Shown piece after piece: positions 8,243 to 16,585 of a DNA stretch of 64,000 bases (position 1 is its first letter; every line of letters begins with the position of its first letter). The position numbers and the translations under genes are program-made. The notes beneath the pieces are model-generated. The model did not search any database. It had not been told where the DNA came from and saw only the letters and a list, made by a program, of their open reading frames with translations. The stretch is from an uncultured Oscillibacter sp. (GTDB taxonomy: Bacteria; Bacillota; Clostridia; Oscillospirales; Oscillospiraceae), in assembly GCA_910588175.1 (NCBI GenBank), contig CAJUQQ010000004.1:1-64000 (forward strand), read 5' to 3'.

Positions 8243-8272
8243 GCGCATTTATATACCACATGAATGTGGTAT
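8240..8272 (-). other. Origin of transfer (oriT), IncQ/MobA-MobL type
   Basis: Read on the minus strand: a perfect inverted repeat (ATACCACAT, two bases, ATGTGGTAT; 8253-8272) is followed at once by TAAATGCGCCCT (8251-8240). This copies the layout of the RSF1010/R1162 oriT, where an inverted repeat adjoins the core TAAGTGCGCCCT; 11 of 12 core bases agree. By that analogy the nick lies between 8243 and 8244. Two more inverted repeats follow toward the relaxase gene (8293-8314 and 8322-8336). The match to IncQ is from memory of the family; that this site still works is inference. Confidence 0.75.
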
Positions 8273-8353
8273 GTGCGGTCTTGCAGACGGCGTTTTGTGC
8301 CTGTCGGCACAAAAGGAAACGGCGGGAGTTACCCGCAGAAAGGAGCGCGGCGC

Positions 8354-9183
8354 GTGGCAATCTACCATTGCAGTATCAAAGTCATATCCCGCGGCAAGGG
8401 CAAATCCGCTGTTGCCGCCGCCGCTTACCGGGCGGGGGAGAAAATCACAAATCACCGCCCGGAAACTGGGTGATGATTTTGACGTGCCGCCGTACTGGAA
8501 ACACTCACCCAAAACGCACAGAACGCCGCCAGAGCTACCGAAACGCTCCTACCCCAACAGGAATACCCCCACAGCATAAAAGACCGTTTACAGCGGAATA
8601 AAGCCGCCATAAACGCCCCGAAAAATGACGCTTCCCAACGGGAAGTTGTACAGCGCATGGTAGACATAGCCGCCAAGAAAGCCGAGGGCAAGGGGAAAGG
8701 CTATGAGAAATGGGCGACCTTGCACAACTTGAAGCAAATGGCGGCTACCATGAGCGTTTACGAGGAATCCGGCTTTTCTTCCCCGGAGGAACTGGAAGCC
8801 GCCCTTGCCGCCGCCAGTACAGAACTGCATGAAACCACCGGGAAACTGAAAGCCGTGGAAAGCACTTTGCGGGAGAAAAAGGACTTGCAGAAACAGCTAT
8901 TGGCGTATATCAAGACCAAGCCAGCCCGTGACGGACTGCGGGCGCAGAAAACGGAGAAAGCCCGAAAAGCCTACCGGGAGCAGCACGAAAGCGAATTTAT
9001 CATTTCCGAATCTGCCGCCCGGTATTTCAAGGCACAGGGAATCTCCAAGCTGCCAGCGTCCAAAGCCCTACAAGCAGAGATTGAACAGCTTACAAGGGAG
9101 AAGAACACGCTTTACAACGAGTACCGGGAGAAGAAAGCAAGCGTCCGGGAATTGCAGACCGTAAAGGGCAACCAAGGCCGATA
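8354..9183 (+). pseudogene. MobA/MobL relaxase, catalytic centre deleted
   Basis: A GTG start with AAGGAG ten bases upstream opens the family's typical N terminus, AIYHCSIKVISRGKGKSAVAAAAYRAGEKI. The frame then meets stops at 8471, 8474 and 8480 and resumes in the same frame as the C-terminal coiled-coil part (QREVVQRMVDIAAKKAEGKGKGYEKWA through RELQTVKG). The middle, including the conserved histidine metal-binding motif, is missing. Normal MobA/MobL proteins are several hundred residues longer. It would have nicked the adjacent oriT; this copy cannot. Confidence 0.85.
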
Positions 9184-10190
9184 ATGACGCCGCCCCGGAC
9201 TCTCTCTGAGGATTGCTTGAAAATGCTGTAGGGGGCCTTGGCTGGATGGGAAATGTCCAGCACATCAAAAATAGCGTTCAGTTCCTTTTCACTGCTCATG
9301 GCAAGAAGCTGGTACACCTCGCCAATATTGCGCTTCTCCGGTGGATACCCCCGCTCCACATAGAGTACCAAGGCTTTCAGCAGATTCAGCTCGGCGGAGT
9401 CCCAGAAGTGGTCGCCCCGCTCGCTGCCAGTGTTTTTGATGATAACGTCACAAAACAGCTGTGCCATCAGCTCCTGACCCTCAATCTCCGCAAGACAGTT
9501 CCAGGAGTCGGAGGCGGCGGGCGTGACGAGGTTGAACACCTTCACGGTGTAGCCCTGGTCCCGCAGGTAGGCGCTGCTTTTTTCGTAAAGCTCGCTCTTG
9601 GGATCACAGATAACCAGCGAGGATTTCCGGACGGCACTTTGCAGGATCATATTCATGCAGAAGGCCCGTGTTTTCTTGGAGCCGCTGGCCCCATAGACGG
9701 CCAGATTGACGTTGAACCTTGTCTTCTCCGGGACGCAGATCACTTCGCCGTCTATCTCACCCAGGATGATGCCGGGGTGCTTGCGGATGTTGGGAACCAG
9801 GTTCAGCACACCTTTAAGCTCTTTCTTAGTCATGAAACCCGCTGTGCCGTAAGTCCCCTTGTTGGAATAAATCAGGTTGCGTTCCCGGTCATACGCGCCG
9901 GTTTCACTGTAGCCCATCCGCATAACCATGAACACCAACACGCTCAGGGCCGCCACACAGCCGCCCACACCATACAGACCGTAGGGCCAGCGGAACACAG
10001 CGGCGACACAGATAAAGAAGTTACCGTCTGGAAATTCCGGGGCAGTACCGAAAACTCCGCCCGCCGCCTGCCACACGTCGTAGTTGTAGAGGAACTGGGC
10101 GATATAGCCGCTTCCGTAGAGCAGAGCGCCCAGAGCGCCCAGAGCGACCGGCAAAATGAGCAGCAGCTTTAGGATCGTTTTCTTTGATAT
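9090..10190 (-). pseudogene. VirD4/TraG coupling ATPase, C-terminal half missing
   Basis: The N terminus has two or three membrane segments, then a TraG core with GTAGFMTK, a Walker A variant GASGSKKT, VICDPKSELYE and GDHFWDSAELNLLKALVLY. Homology stops at VRGGVIIGLG; the last 26 residues read antisense through the Mob relaxase remnant. Walker B and the C-terminal half are gone. In the likely native start position (10190, seven bases after GGAGGG) the codon is ATA, which would read MSKKTILKLLL if it were ATG; the next usable start is TTG at 10154. The coupling protein normally hands the relaxase-DNA complex to the secretion channel, so conjugation should be crippled. Confidence 0.85.
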
Positions 10191-10211
10191 TTGAAATCCC
10201 TCCGAAAATGC

Positions 10212-10240
10212 TTGCTATTGTATAGACAATAGCGTATAAT
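10212..10240 (+). promoter_or_regulatory. Promoter with embedded operator for the RelB/RelE pair
   Basis: TTGCTA (10212-10217), 17 bases, TATAAT (10235-10240). The spacer holds a perfect inverted repeat GCTATTGT-N4-ACAATAGC (10214-10233), the expected autoregulatory binding site for a RelB-type antitoxin. Confidence 0.8.
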
Positions 10241-10257
10241 AGCGGTGAAAGGGTGTG

Positions 10258-10569
10258 ATGGCTATGGCGAAAGATGCCAATGTTTTTGCGAGAGTAGATG
10301 CCTCGCTTAAAGAGCAAGCGGAGAGCATTTTGACCCAGCTTGGAATGCCAATGTCCAGCGCAATCAATATTTTCCTGAACCAGATCGTACTTCGGCGCGG
10401 CCTTCCCTTTGAGGTAACGCTGCCCGTCAAGACGCCGGTTGCCGCAGGAAGTCTGACAAGCGACGAGTTTTATGCCGAAATAAAGCGCGGTTATGATGAC
10501 TGCGCTGCTGGCCGTACACGTCCAGCAGAAGATGTGTTCCGGGATATTGAGGCTGAGTTCGGCCTATGA
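10258..10569 (+). CDS. RelB/DinJ family antitoxin
   Basis: A 103-residue protein. The N-terminal ribbon-helix-helix (DANVFARVDASLKEQAESILTQLGMPMSSAINIFLNQIVLRRGLPFEV) is the classic RelB/DinJ DNA-binding and dimerisation part; the tail (DEFYAEIKRGYDDCAAGRTRPAEDVF) is the toxin-binding segment. AAAGGG fits either ATG 10258 or ATG 10264. The toxin start codon overlaps its stop. It should repress the palindromic promoter just upstream and bind the toxin. Confidence 0.9.
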   Translation: MAMAKDANVFARVDASLKEQAESILTQLGMPMSSAINIFLNQIVLRRGLPFEVTLPVKTPVAAGSLTSDEFYAEIKRGYDDCAAGRTRPAEDVFRDIEAEFGL

Positions 10570-10904
10570 TAAAATACCGGGTCGAAATTGGTATACAGGC
10601 ACAGGCGGACATTACTGACATCGTGCGCTATATCGGACAAGTCCTTTTAGAACCCCGAACCGCAGGAAATCTATACCGTCTCCTGAAAGAAGAAATCCTC
10701 AGCTTAAAGCAGATGCCAGAGCGTTATCCGTATGAGGATGACGAACGGCTTCGTGCTCTTGGGATTCGGAAGCTGCTGGTAAAAAACTATAAGGTACTTT
10801 ACTTTGTAGACTCTGAGCAACAGCTGGTTCAAATCGCCAGAGTTTTCTATGCTGGACGTGACATCTCGCAACTGATGGAAGAAACTGATTTTGAAAATGT
10901 GTAA
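10566..10904 (+). CDS. RelE/ParE family toxin
   Basis: A 112-residue protein. IEIGIQAQADITDIVRYIGQ-like helices, the central LKQMPERYPYEDDERLRALGIRKLLVKNYKVLYFVD and the final VQIARVFYAGRDISQLM fit the ParE/RelE fold (PF05016). It is either a ribosome-dependent mRNA endonuclease (RelE) or a gyrase poison (ParE); the sequence alone does not settle which. ATG overlaps the antitoxin's stop by four bases. It sits between traG and the next ICE core gene, so it is inserted cargo that may stabilise the element. Confidence 0.9.
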   Translation: MIKYRVEIGIQAQADITDIVRYIGQVLLEPRTAGNLYRLLKEEILSLKQMPERYPYEDDERLRALGIRKLLVKNYKVLYFVDSEQQLVQIARVFYAGRDISQLMEETDFENV

Positions 10905-10916
10905 TCTACCATCGGA

Positions 10917-12047
10917 TCAAGAATCTCCGTCAAACAGCAGAGCCTTGACCTTTTCAAAGTCAAGGCTCTCTATTTTTACCCTCTGACCACAGACCTGCTG
11001 CAGTGCGTCCTCCTGGAAATCGAAGCAAAACAACGTCCCCGTTTTCCCATGCAGCTCCAGCGCGGTGTCAAACCGTTTTATGCGGGGCATATCACAGGTG
11101 TAGGCGAACAGCACCGGGGAATCGCCGTCCATCGCGTCGTTTTCCACCACCCAATCGGAGCGGCAGGGAGATAAGTCCTGGGAGAGAATAGCATCCAGAA
11201 CCGCCTGCTGTTCGGCGTCACAGAATAGCTGCAAAATCAGTTCTCCATGGTGGTCGCTGGTCAGGTAATAGAAATGCTGGTAATTTCCGTCCAACACAAA
11301 GTAATCCCGCTGTCCACCACCGTCATTCATCAGCGGCAGCATCTGCTCCATGTCCCGACCGAACACGATGGCATTCAATGCGGCGTTTTGATACTGTCCT
11401 GGGAGCCGGCATTGACATAGCTCTGTCTGGAGCATGGCTTTGAGCCGCATTTCCGCTTTGTACTCCCACTTCATGGCAAAGGTGCCGGTGTTGTAGATAG
11501 TGAAAATAACACCATCTGTCAGAAGAAGGCCCGTTGAGCGAGAGCCGCGTATCTTGACCGCCTGTGCCCCCAAGCCTTTTACTTCTCTGGAACTGTAGTA
11601 GGCGGGCCGGTTGATGTACGGAGCGGCGGTGAGCGGCGTGGGACTGAATATAGCTGGCTTTTCCCAGGGGAATACAGTGACGTTGGCATTGAGCATTGTC
11701 ACCAGAACCTCAGCCATACGGTGGAGCCGCAGACGGCGGGCCACTTCCGACTTTAACACATTTGTCTCAGTGCTGCCGGAGAGATAGGGCAGAAACCGAT
11801 CCGGCCACTTGTCCACCAGCAGCTTTTTTGCAGCTGTGGTCAACCGAAGCGCCCGCAGCCCATCACGATAATAAGTCCGCAGGAGTTTTTCCCCTTTGAG
11901 CGATTTGAGTATTTTTTCCTGGTATGCGCCTGTACTGGGCAGACGGCTTATCTGGGCTGTGGGGAACTCACCGGACAGAGCGGTGAGCGTCAGCAGCAAA
12001 TTTGCCAGCGTGTCCTCGGGCGGTATCTGCTTACTGCCAGCAGCCAT
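10917..12047 (-). CDS. ICE accessory protein of unknown function
   Basis: A 376-residue soluble protein I cannot place. Residues about 10-80 look like a winged helix (LPSTGAYQEKILKSLKGEKLLRTYYRDGLRALRLTTAAKKLL), a pattern seen in replication-relaxation and plasmid mobilisation proteins. The rest is alpha/beta with several aromatic-rich strands and ends DFEKVKALLFDGDS. GAGGTGGT precedes the ATG at 12047; an upstream ATG at 12068 is less likely. It follows two other accessory genes on the same strand and precedes traG. A role in DNA processing is inference. Confidence 0.6.
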   Translation of the reverse strand: MAAGSKQIPPEDTLANLLLTLTALSGEFPTAQISRLPSTGAYQEKILKSLKGEKLLRTYYRDGLRALRLTTAAKKLLVDKWPDRFLPYLSGSTETNVLKSEVARRLRLHRMAEVLVTMLNANVTVFPWEKPAIFSPTPLTAAPYINRPAYYSSREVKGLGAQAVKIRGSRSTGLLLTDGVIFTIYNTGTFAMKWEYKAEMRLKAMLQTELCQCRLPGQYQNAALNAIVFGRDMEQMLPLMNDGGGQRDYFVLDGNYQHFYYLTSDHHGELILQLFCDAEQQAVLDAILSQDLSPCRSDWVVENDAMDGDSPVLFAYTCDMPRIKRFDTALELHGKTGTLFCFDFQEDALQQVCGQRVKIESLDFEKVKALLFDGDS

Positions 12048-12228
12048 ATTGACACCACCTCTTTTCACTGTTTTTTACCGTGGGTGCGTATAACTTCGGT
12101 ATTTTTCATACCGGCTCAGGGCGGGAAAATCCCCTGCTGCACAAGGCTTTGCTGAAATTTACCGAGGGTCCCAAAACGGAAGCTCCAAAACAACCCAAAA
12201 TGGGGCCCCTGTTTCGCGGGCACTTTTC

Positions 12229-12891
12229 CTACAAATCCGTGATGGATTGCAGCGCCGCCTGACGCTCCGCCAGCCACTCCGGGAAGTGCGCGCTGTCCAT
12301 GATGGAGATGCGGGTGCAGTCCGTTTCGCCCAGCTCCGTGGTGTTGTAGGCGTCACACAGCAGGCCGCTGTCGTCGGTCAGAATAAACGAGGCGGCCACG
12401 TCCAGGAACTGCTTCAGCTCCAGATTGTCGTAGTCACGCACCCGGCGTTTAGGCAGGTCCTGACAGTAGACATGAGAAAAGCAGACCACACAATGCTGGA
12501 GTCGGGGCAGCGGATGACCTCTGGCATATTGGCTCATGGCGGCGGTAAAGGGGTCAAGAAGATATTCCGTACTCTGCCGCTGCTTCCGTTTTGGGAGCAG
12601 ACAGGGCAGCGTGATTTCCAGGACGTCCCCCTTTTTCTCCACATTGATCCCCTGCATGACGGCGGCGGAGGTCAGGTACTCCTCCTTCTTGATGTTGGTG
12701 GTAGAGTAGATCAGGTGCCGCAGCCGGCAGGCGATATTCTCCGCCCTCAGCGCCGCGTCTGTGGACAGCACCTCGTAGTTATCGGGGTATCGCTGGATGT
12801 CGGTGGTGTTCATGGCGTAAAGTGCATTGGTCAGCCGGTTCAGGTCAGCTAAAATGGATGTAATTCGCTGGGATAGGATCGCTCGGTTCAA
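12229..12891 (-). CDS. ICE accessory protein of unknown function
   Basis: A 220-residue protein beginning MNRAILSQRITSILADLNRLTNALYAMN. The start codon is TTG with AAAGGAGG six bases upstream. The N-terminal third is helical and resembles hypothetical proteins that accompany DUF5697 genes in Clostridia ICEs. The middle (CLLPKRKQRQSTEYLLDPFTAAMSQYARG) and the end (RDYDNLELKQFLDVAASFILTDDSGLLCDAYNTTE) are reminiscent of RusA-like resolvase layouts, where acidic residues follow a D-N-L-KxxxD pattern, but I would not assign that activity. It lies 15 bases after the DUF5697 gene. Confidence 0.6.
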   Translation of the reverse strand: MNRAILSQRITSILADLNRLTNALYAMNTTDIQRYPDNYEVLSTDAALRAENIACRLRHLIYSTTNIKKEEYLTSAAVMQGINVEKKGDVLEITLPCLLPKRKQRQSTEYLLDPFTAAMSQYARGHPLPRLQHCVVCFSHVYCQDLPKRRVRDYDNLELKQFLDVAASFILTDDSGLLCDAYNTTELGETDCTRISIMDSAHFPEWLAERQAALQSITDL

Positions 12892-12906
12892 GGCTGTCCT
12901 CCTTTC

Positions 12907-13428
12907 TTATTCTCGCTGATAGTATTGAACTTCCCCCTCCGGGGAGACAGTGCAGTAGCCCCTGGCGTTGGGAATGTCCAGCTCCGGTATCTGCTCCGGC
13001 TTGTCCACCAGGATCAGATAGCTGGACACCTCCTCCGCCGGCGCGGACAGGATGTGATTGATCAGGGTTTCTTTGCCGGACGCGGCGTGGATGACCTCGT
13101 ACACTTCCCCATCCGCGAAAAAAATCAGCTTGGCGGGGAAATCGCCCACGGAATGGAACTCCACCCGGTCAATGAAGTCCGCCAGCACCCAAACAGAGGC
13201 CAGCAGCCCCTTGTCCACGTCCTCAGCGCACTCCGGGGCGGCGCAGTACAGGCCGTCGATGTGCCAGATGCGCCCCTGCTTGGTCAGATAGGACAAAAGG
13301 TTCTGGACCTTGCCTCGTTTTCCAGGGTAGAGCCGGAGAAGCTGCTCCTCTGTCAGCGCCCGGTACATGGTAATGTCCCGAAGAATACTGGTGGCCTCTT
13401 GCCCGTAGATTTGTTCTCTCGTTTTCAT
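12907..13428 (-). CDS. DUF5697-like ICE protein
   Basis: A 173-residue soluble protein with an N-terminal winged helix (SILRDITMYRALTEEQLLRLYPGKRGKVQNLLSYLTKQGRIW) and a C-terminal alpha/beta part (SVWVLADFIDRVEFHSVGDFPAKLIFFADGEVYEVIHA, then SSYLILVDKPEQIPEL). This matches DUF5697 proteins found beside VirB4 in Clostridia ICEs. GGGAGG precedes the ATG. The phased 11-bp repeat array lies directly upstream, so this DNA-binding-looking protein is the nearest candidate to bind it. Confidence 0.7.
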   Translation of the reverse strand: MKTREQIYGQEATSILRDITMYRALTEEQLLRLYPGKRGKVQNLLSYLTKQGRIWHIDGLYCAAPECAEDVDKGLLASVWVLADFIDRVEFHSVGDFPAKLIFFADGEVYEVIHAASGKETLINHILSAPAEEVSSYLILVDKPEQIPELDIPNARGYCTVSPEGEVQYYQRE

Positions 13429-13443
13429 ATTCTGCCTCCCATA

Positions 13444-13631
13444 CGTATCATTGCCGTATTATTGGCGTATTCCAGCGGTATAAAAGCGGTGTTTATGCGC
13501 ACTGCATAGACCTCTGTACGTATAAACACCGTATTACCGCCGTACAAAAATTGTTTGACGTATTATCGAAGTATCGCAGGCGTATCGAAGCCAGGAGACG
13601 TATAAAAGGCGTATTACCGCCGTAATATCGC
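13444..13631. repeat. Phased 11-bp iteron array between virB4 and the DUF5697 gene
   Basis: About 14 copies of an 11-mer close to CGTATTANNGC start at 13444, 13455, 13466, 13477, 13488; 13519, 13530, 13541; 13559, 13570, 13581; and 13599, 13610, 13621. Copies within each group are exactly 11 bases apart, about one helical turn, and the groups are offset by 18 to 31 bases. Eleven is not a multiple of three and no frame crosses the region, so this is not a protein repeat. It looks like a binding platform for a replication, partition or transfer protein. The function is unknown. Confidence 0.8.
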
Positions 13632-13645
13632 CGCCCGGATACGCA

Positions 13646-16573
13646 TTACCCCGCTTCCTGGCCCTCGGCCCGATTCAGCAGCTCTTGCAGTTCCCGGCGG
13701 TCGGTGGTAATCAGTTCCTTCTCCATCTGGCTGCATTTGATCTCCACCGTCACATTATTGTTGTTGGTACTGATGAGCCCGCTGCCCCGCTCGAAGTGTG
13801 TAATCTCCATGACCTCCGCCTCGGAGAGATGGAGGATGGACTGGACCCGCTGGGCCTCCTCGTCCTCCAGATTGAGCAGGATTTTTGTCTTGGCATTGTT
13901 GATGATGCCCTTGCCGTATTTGCCGTCCTCCAGGGCGAAGAAGTCATTAAGGTCCTGGGTGGCGCAGATAGCAGAGCCGCCGTAGCCCCGGATGATCTTG
14001 AAAATCTCCAGCACAAATTCGGCGGCCAGACGGTTGCTGCTGGCCCCAATGAGCTGCCAGCTCTCGTCGATGAAGATGGCCTTCTCCACCGTCCGGTCCT
14101 CCTTGGCCTTGTCCCAGACGAAATCCAGGGCGACGAACATTCCTACCGTCAGCAGGTCGCCGGTCAGCTCGGAGATGTCCAGCACGATGTACTTGTTATC
14201 CAGGGATACGTTGGTCTGCTGGTTGAAGGTCTTGGCGGAGCCGTTGACCAGCCGGTTCAGAATGTTTGCCAGCCGCCGGGTATCCTGGGAGTCCTTCAGC
14301 ACCTCATATAAATCCCCCAGCACTGGCATAGTGCGGTATTGGCCGGGGTGGTCTGGGTCATCCAGGGTGCTGTTCTCATGGGTGATGCCCAGCTTGGCAT
14401 AGGTACGGATGAGGGCATCGTCCAGAAGCTGCCGCTCCTCATGGTTCATGTCGGGAATGAGCAGGCTGAAAAAGATGTGCATCCGCTGGATTTTTGCCGC
14501 CAGCAGGGACTTGTCCACCCCGCCGGGGCCGTCCAGCAACTCGTCCACCGATTTGTCCGCCCGACGGATCTCCATGACGTTGATGCAGTTCTTGGAAGCC
14601 GGGGAAATCTGGATGAACTCGCCGCCAATGTTGGTGCAGGCCCGATGGAACTCGTGGCCTTTCAGCGGAGCCACGATAAACACCTGTATCCCCTTCCGAC
14701 GCATCCGCAGAGCCATGAGCTGCATGGTGAAGGTCTTACCGGCCCCGCTGGTGCCAAGAATCGCCATGTTGGCGTTTTTGTAAATGCGGGGATCGAAGAT
14801 GTCCACGATAATCAGGGAGTTGTTGTGCTTGTTCACCCCCAGCAGGATGCCGTTGTTGTCGCACATCTCGTAGCTGGTGAATGGGTAACAGCTGGCTGCA
14901 CCCAGGGTCAGCACGTTTCGCTTGGACCGCTCAAACAGCCGCCGCTCCAGGGATACCAGGGGCAGGGAGGATAAAAAAGCCTGTTCCTCGCAGAAGGAAC
15001 AGGGTTGAATATCCATATCCTGACTGAGCAGCAGCTTTTTCATCTCGGCCACCTTCCACTCCAGGTCGTCCACATTGTCGGCGGTGATGGTAATGAGCAG
15101 ATTCAGATAGTAAAAGTCCTCGTTGTTGCTCAGACCGTCTTTCAGGAGATAGCCGCTGCGGATGGCGCTGTCCAGGTCGTCGAAATCGGTGTTGGTGTCG
15201 CTGGTCTCTTTGATTTTACTGCGGTTGATACGCAGCTGCTGGCCCAGCTTCCTTATCATCCGGTCCTTGGGCTGGCGGGAGAGGAACATGTCCATGTCGA
15301 TCCAGTCCCCGGCGTTGACCAGCAGGGACAGCCAGCCGGCGGGAACCTGGGCCTTATAGCCGTCCGACGGTACAAGCAGATAGGCATAATAAACACCATC
15401 AATGCAGATGTACCGCCCGTGGGTCAGGTCAATATGAGAAGGGGCGTAAAAGTCATTGGAGGGAATGGTATCCAGGGGGGGGCCGGCCACCATGTATTCA
15501 GCCAGCACCTCCTTGACCTTTTGGGGAAAGGGCTTCTCGTTGCTGGCCTGACGGCAGAGAATGTTATACAGGATCTCACAGGTGGCTTCATCCTCATTCT
15601 CATGGCTGATGACCTCGTTGCCGCACTGACGAAGGTAGTTGGCGGCGGTGCGGGCGGCGGTCTGGAGGGAGGCAATCGCCTCGGCCTCTTCCTGGCCCCG
15701 TTTGGTGCCAGGAAGTAGCTCATGTTCAAATACCAGGAAAAACCGCCGGGTGATGGCCTCACGGGACCCCAACTGTTGAATCAGCCGCAGATAGTCCTCT
15801 TGCAGCTGGCGGCAGCGTTCGTCCGTCTCTTGAGCCAGCTCCCGGCGCACTGTATCCATGTGCCGGTTGATGTCCGCCCGCTTGGTCAGCACCTTGAACT
15901 GTACCTTCACCGGCGCAATTTTCAGATAGCTGATAAAGGAATAGATGATACTGCGCTGTTCCCGGGCGCTGCGGAGCAGAAAGTTGACCGGGACCACCTC
16001 GACCAGCTTGACATAGCGGTGATCTCTGGTGTAGATGATGCCGTTGGCGACCTTTTCAATAGGAATGTAGTCGGCCAGTGGATTGATGGGACGCACCACC
16101 TCCTCCGGCTCCAGGAATGTTTTGAACTGATCCAGCTTTCGCGCCTTCAAATCCACCTGAAAGCGGCTTTTGCTTTTGGGCTGTGCTTCGGCCTCTTGTT
16201 CCTCTGCGGGTCGCTTACTCTGCAACCAGGTAGGGAGCATGGACAGCTCCTTGCCGTCCCACCCCCGCGCCGGAGCGTCCTGGGACAATACTCGGCGGTT
16301 TCGCAAATAGCTGAAAAACAGCAGAATGAACGATGACAAACTGCTCCCCCCAACGCCAATCAGGGCCAGGAGGACGAGGGGCAGGGCCGTCAGGCACAGG
16401 ATGATAATGCGGGTGGTCAGGGAGAAGCCCAGATTTAAGACCGGCAGGCCGACAGCAGCACCCAAGACACCGGCCTCAATGACATTCCGGGTCCTAAACA
16501 TGCCGCCCATTAGTGTGCCGCCCTCGATAAAGTTTGGTGGAATCAGATAGCTGTCCCGCTGTTCGTGTTCCAT
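13646..16573 (-). CDS. VirB4-type conjugation ATPase with fused PrgI-like membrane domain
   Basis: A 975-residue protein. Residues 1-95 look like a PrgI-family domain: IPPNFIEGGTLMGGMF followed by two membrane segments. The VirB4 part starts near residue 150 (DYIPIEKVANGIIYTRDHRYVKLVEV), with Walker A GTSGAGKT at about 607-614 and Walker B AIFIDE around Asp836, then an ATQDL sensor motif. It energises substrate transfer and pilus assembly at the inner face of the membrane. PrgI and VirB4 are usually separate genes. GAGGTGAG precedes the ATG. It is the fourth gene of the conjugation operon. Confidence 0.9.
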   Translation of the reverse strand: MEHEQRDSYLIPPNFIEGGTLMGGMFRTRNVIEAGVLGAAVGLPVLNLGFSLTTRIIILCLTALPLVLLALIGVGGSSLSSFILLFFSYLRNRRVLSQDAPARGWDGKELSMLPTWLQSKRPAEEQEAEAQPKSKSRFQVDLKARKLDQFKTFLEPEEVVRPINPLADYIPIEKVANGIIYTRDHRYVKLVEVVPVNFLLRSAREQRSIIYSFISYLKIAPVKVQFKVLTKRADINRHMDTVRRELAQETDERCRQLQEDYLRLIQQLGSREAITRRFFLVFEHELLPGTKRGQEEAEAIASLQTAARTAANYLRQCGNEVISHENEDEATCEILYNILCRQASNEKPFPQKVKEVLAEYMVAGPPLDTIPSNDFYAPSHIDLTHGRYICIDGVYYAYLLVPSDGYKAQVPAGWLSLLVNAGDWIDMDMFLSRQPKDRMIRKLGQQLRINRSKIKETSDTNTDFDDLDSAIRSGYLLKDGLSNNEDFYYLNLLITITADNVDDLEWKVAEMKKLLLSQDMDIQPCSFCEEQAFLSSLPLVSLERRLFERSKRNVLTLGAASCYPFTSYEMCDNNGILLGVNKHNNSLIIVDIFDPRIYKNANMAILGTSGAGKTFTMQLMALRMRRKGIQVFIVAPLKGHEFHRACTNIGGEFIQISPASKNCINVMEIRRADKSVDELLDGPGGVDKSLLAAKIQRMHIFFSLLIPDMNHEERQLLDDALIRTYAKLGITHENSTLDDPDHPGQYRTMPVLGDLYEVLKDSQDTRRLANILNRLVNGSAKTFNQQTNVSLDNKYIVLDISELTGDLLTVGMFVALDFVWDKAKEDRTVEKAIFIDESWQLIGASSNRLAAEFVLEIFKIIRGYGGSAICATQDLNDFFALEDGKYGKGIINNAKTKILLNLEDEEAQRVQSILHLSEAEVMEITHFERGSGLISTNNNNVTVEIKCSQMEKELITTDRRELQELLNRAEGQEAG

Positions 16574-16585
16574 AAAAATCTCACC

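Larger units (their letters stand above)
8225..9183 (+). mobile_element. Remnant of a MobA/MobL mobilizable element
   Basis: An oriT-like region plus an internally deleted relaxase lies between the broken ends of two ICE genes. The left end is close to the predicted nick site, the right end is in the last codons of the relaxase, where traG homology starts on the other strand. No transposase, integrase or terminal repeat was recognised. Confidence 0.75.

Noticed and set aside
13444..13631. CRISPR array
   Set aside because: Units are 11 bases with no unique spacers of constant length, and no cas gene is present.
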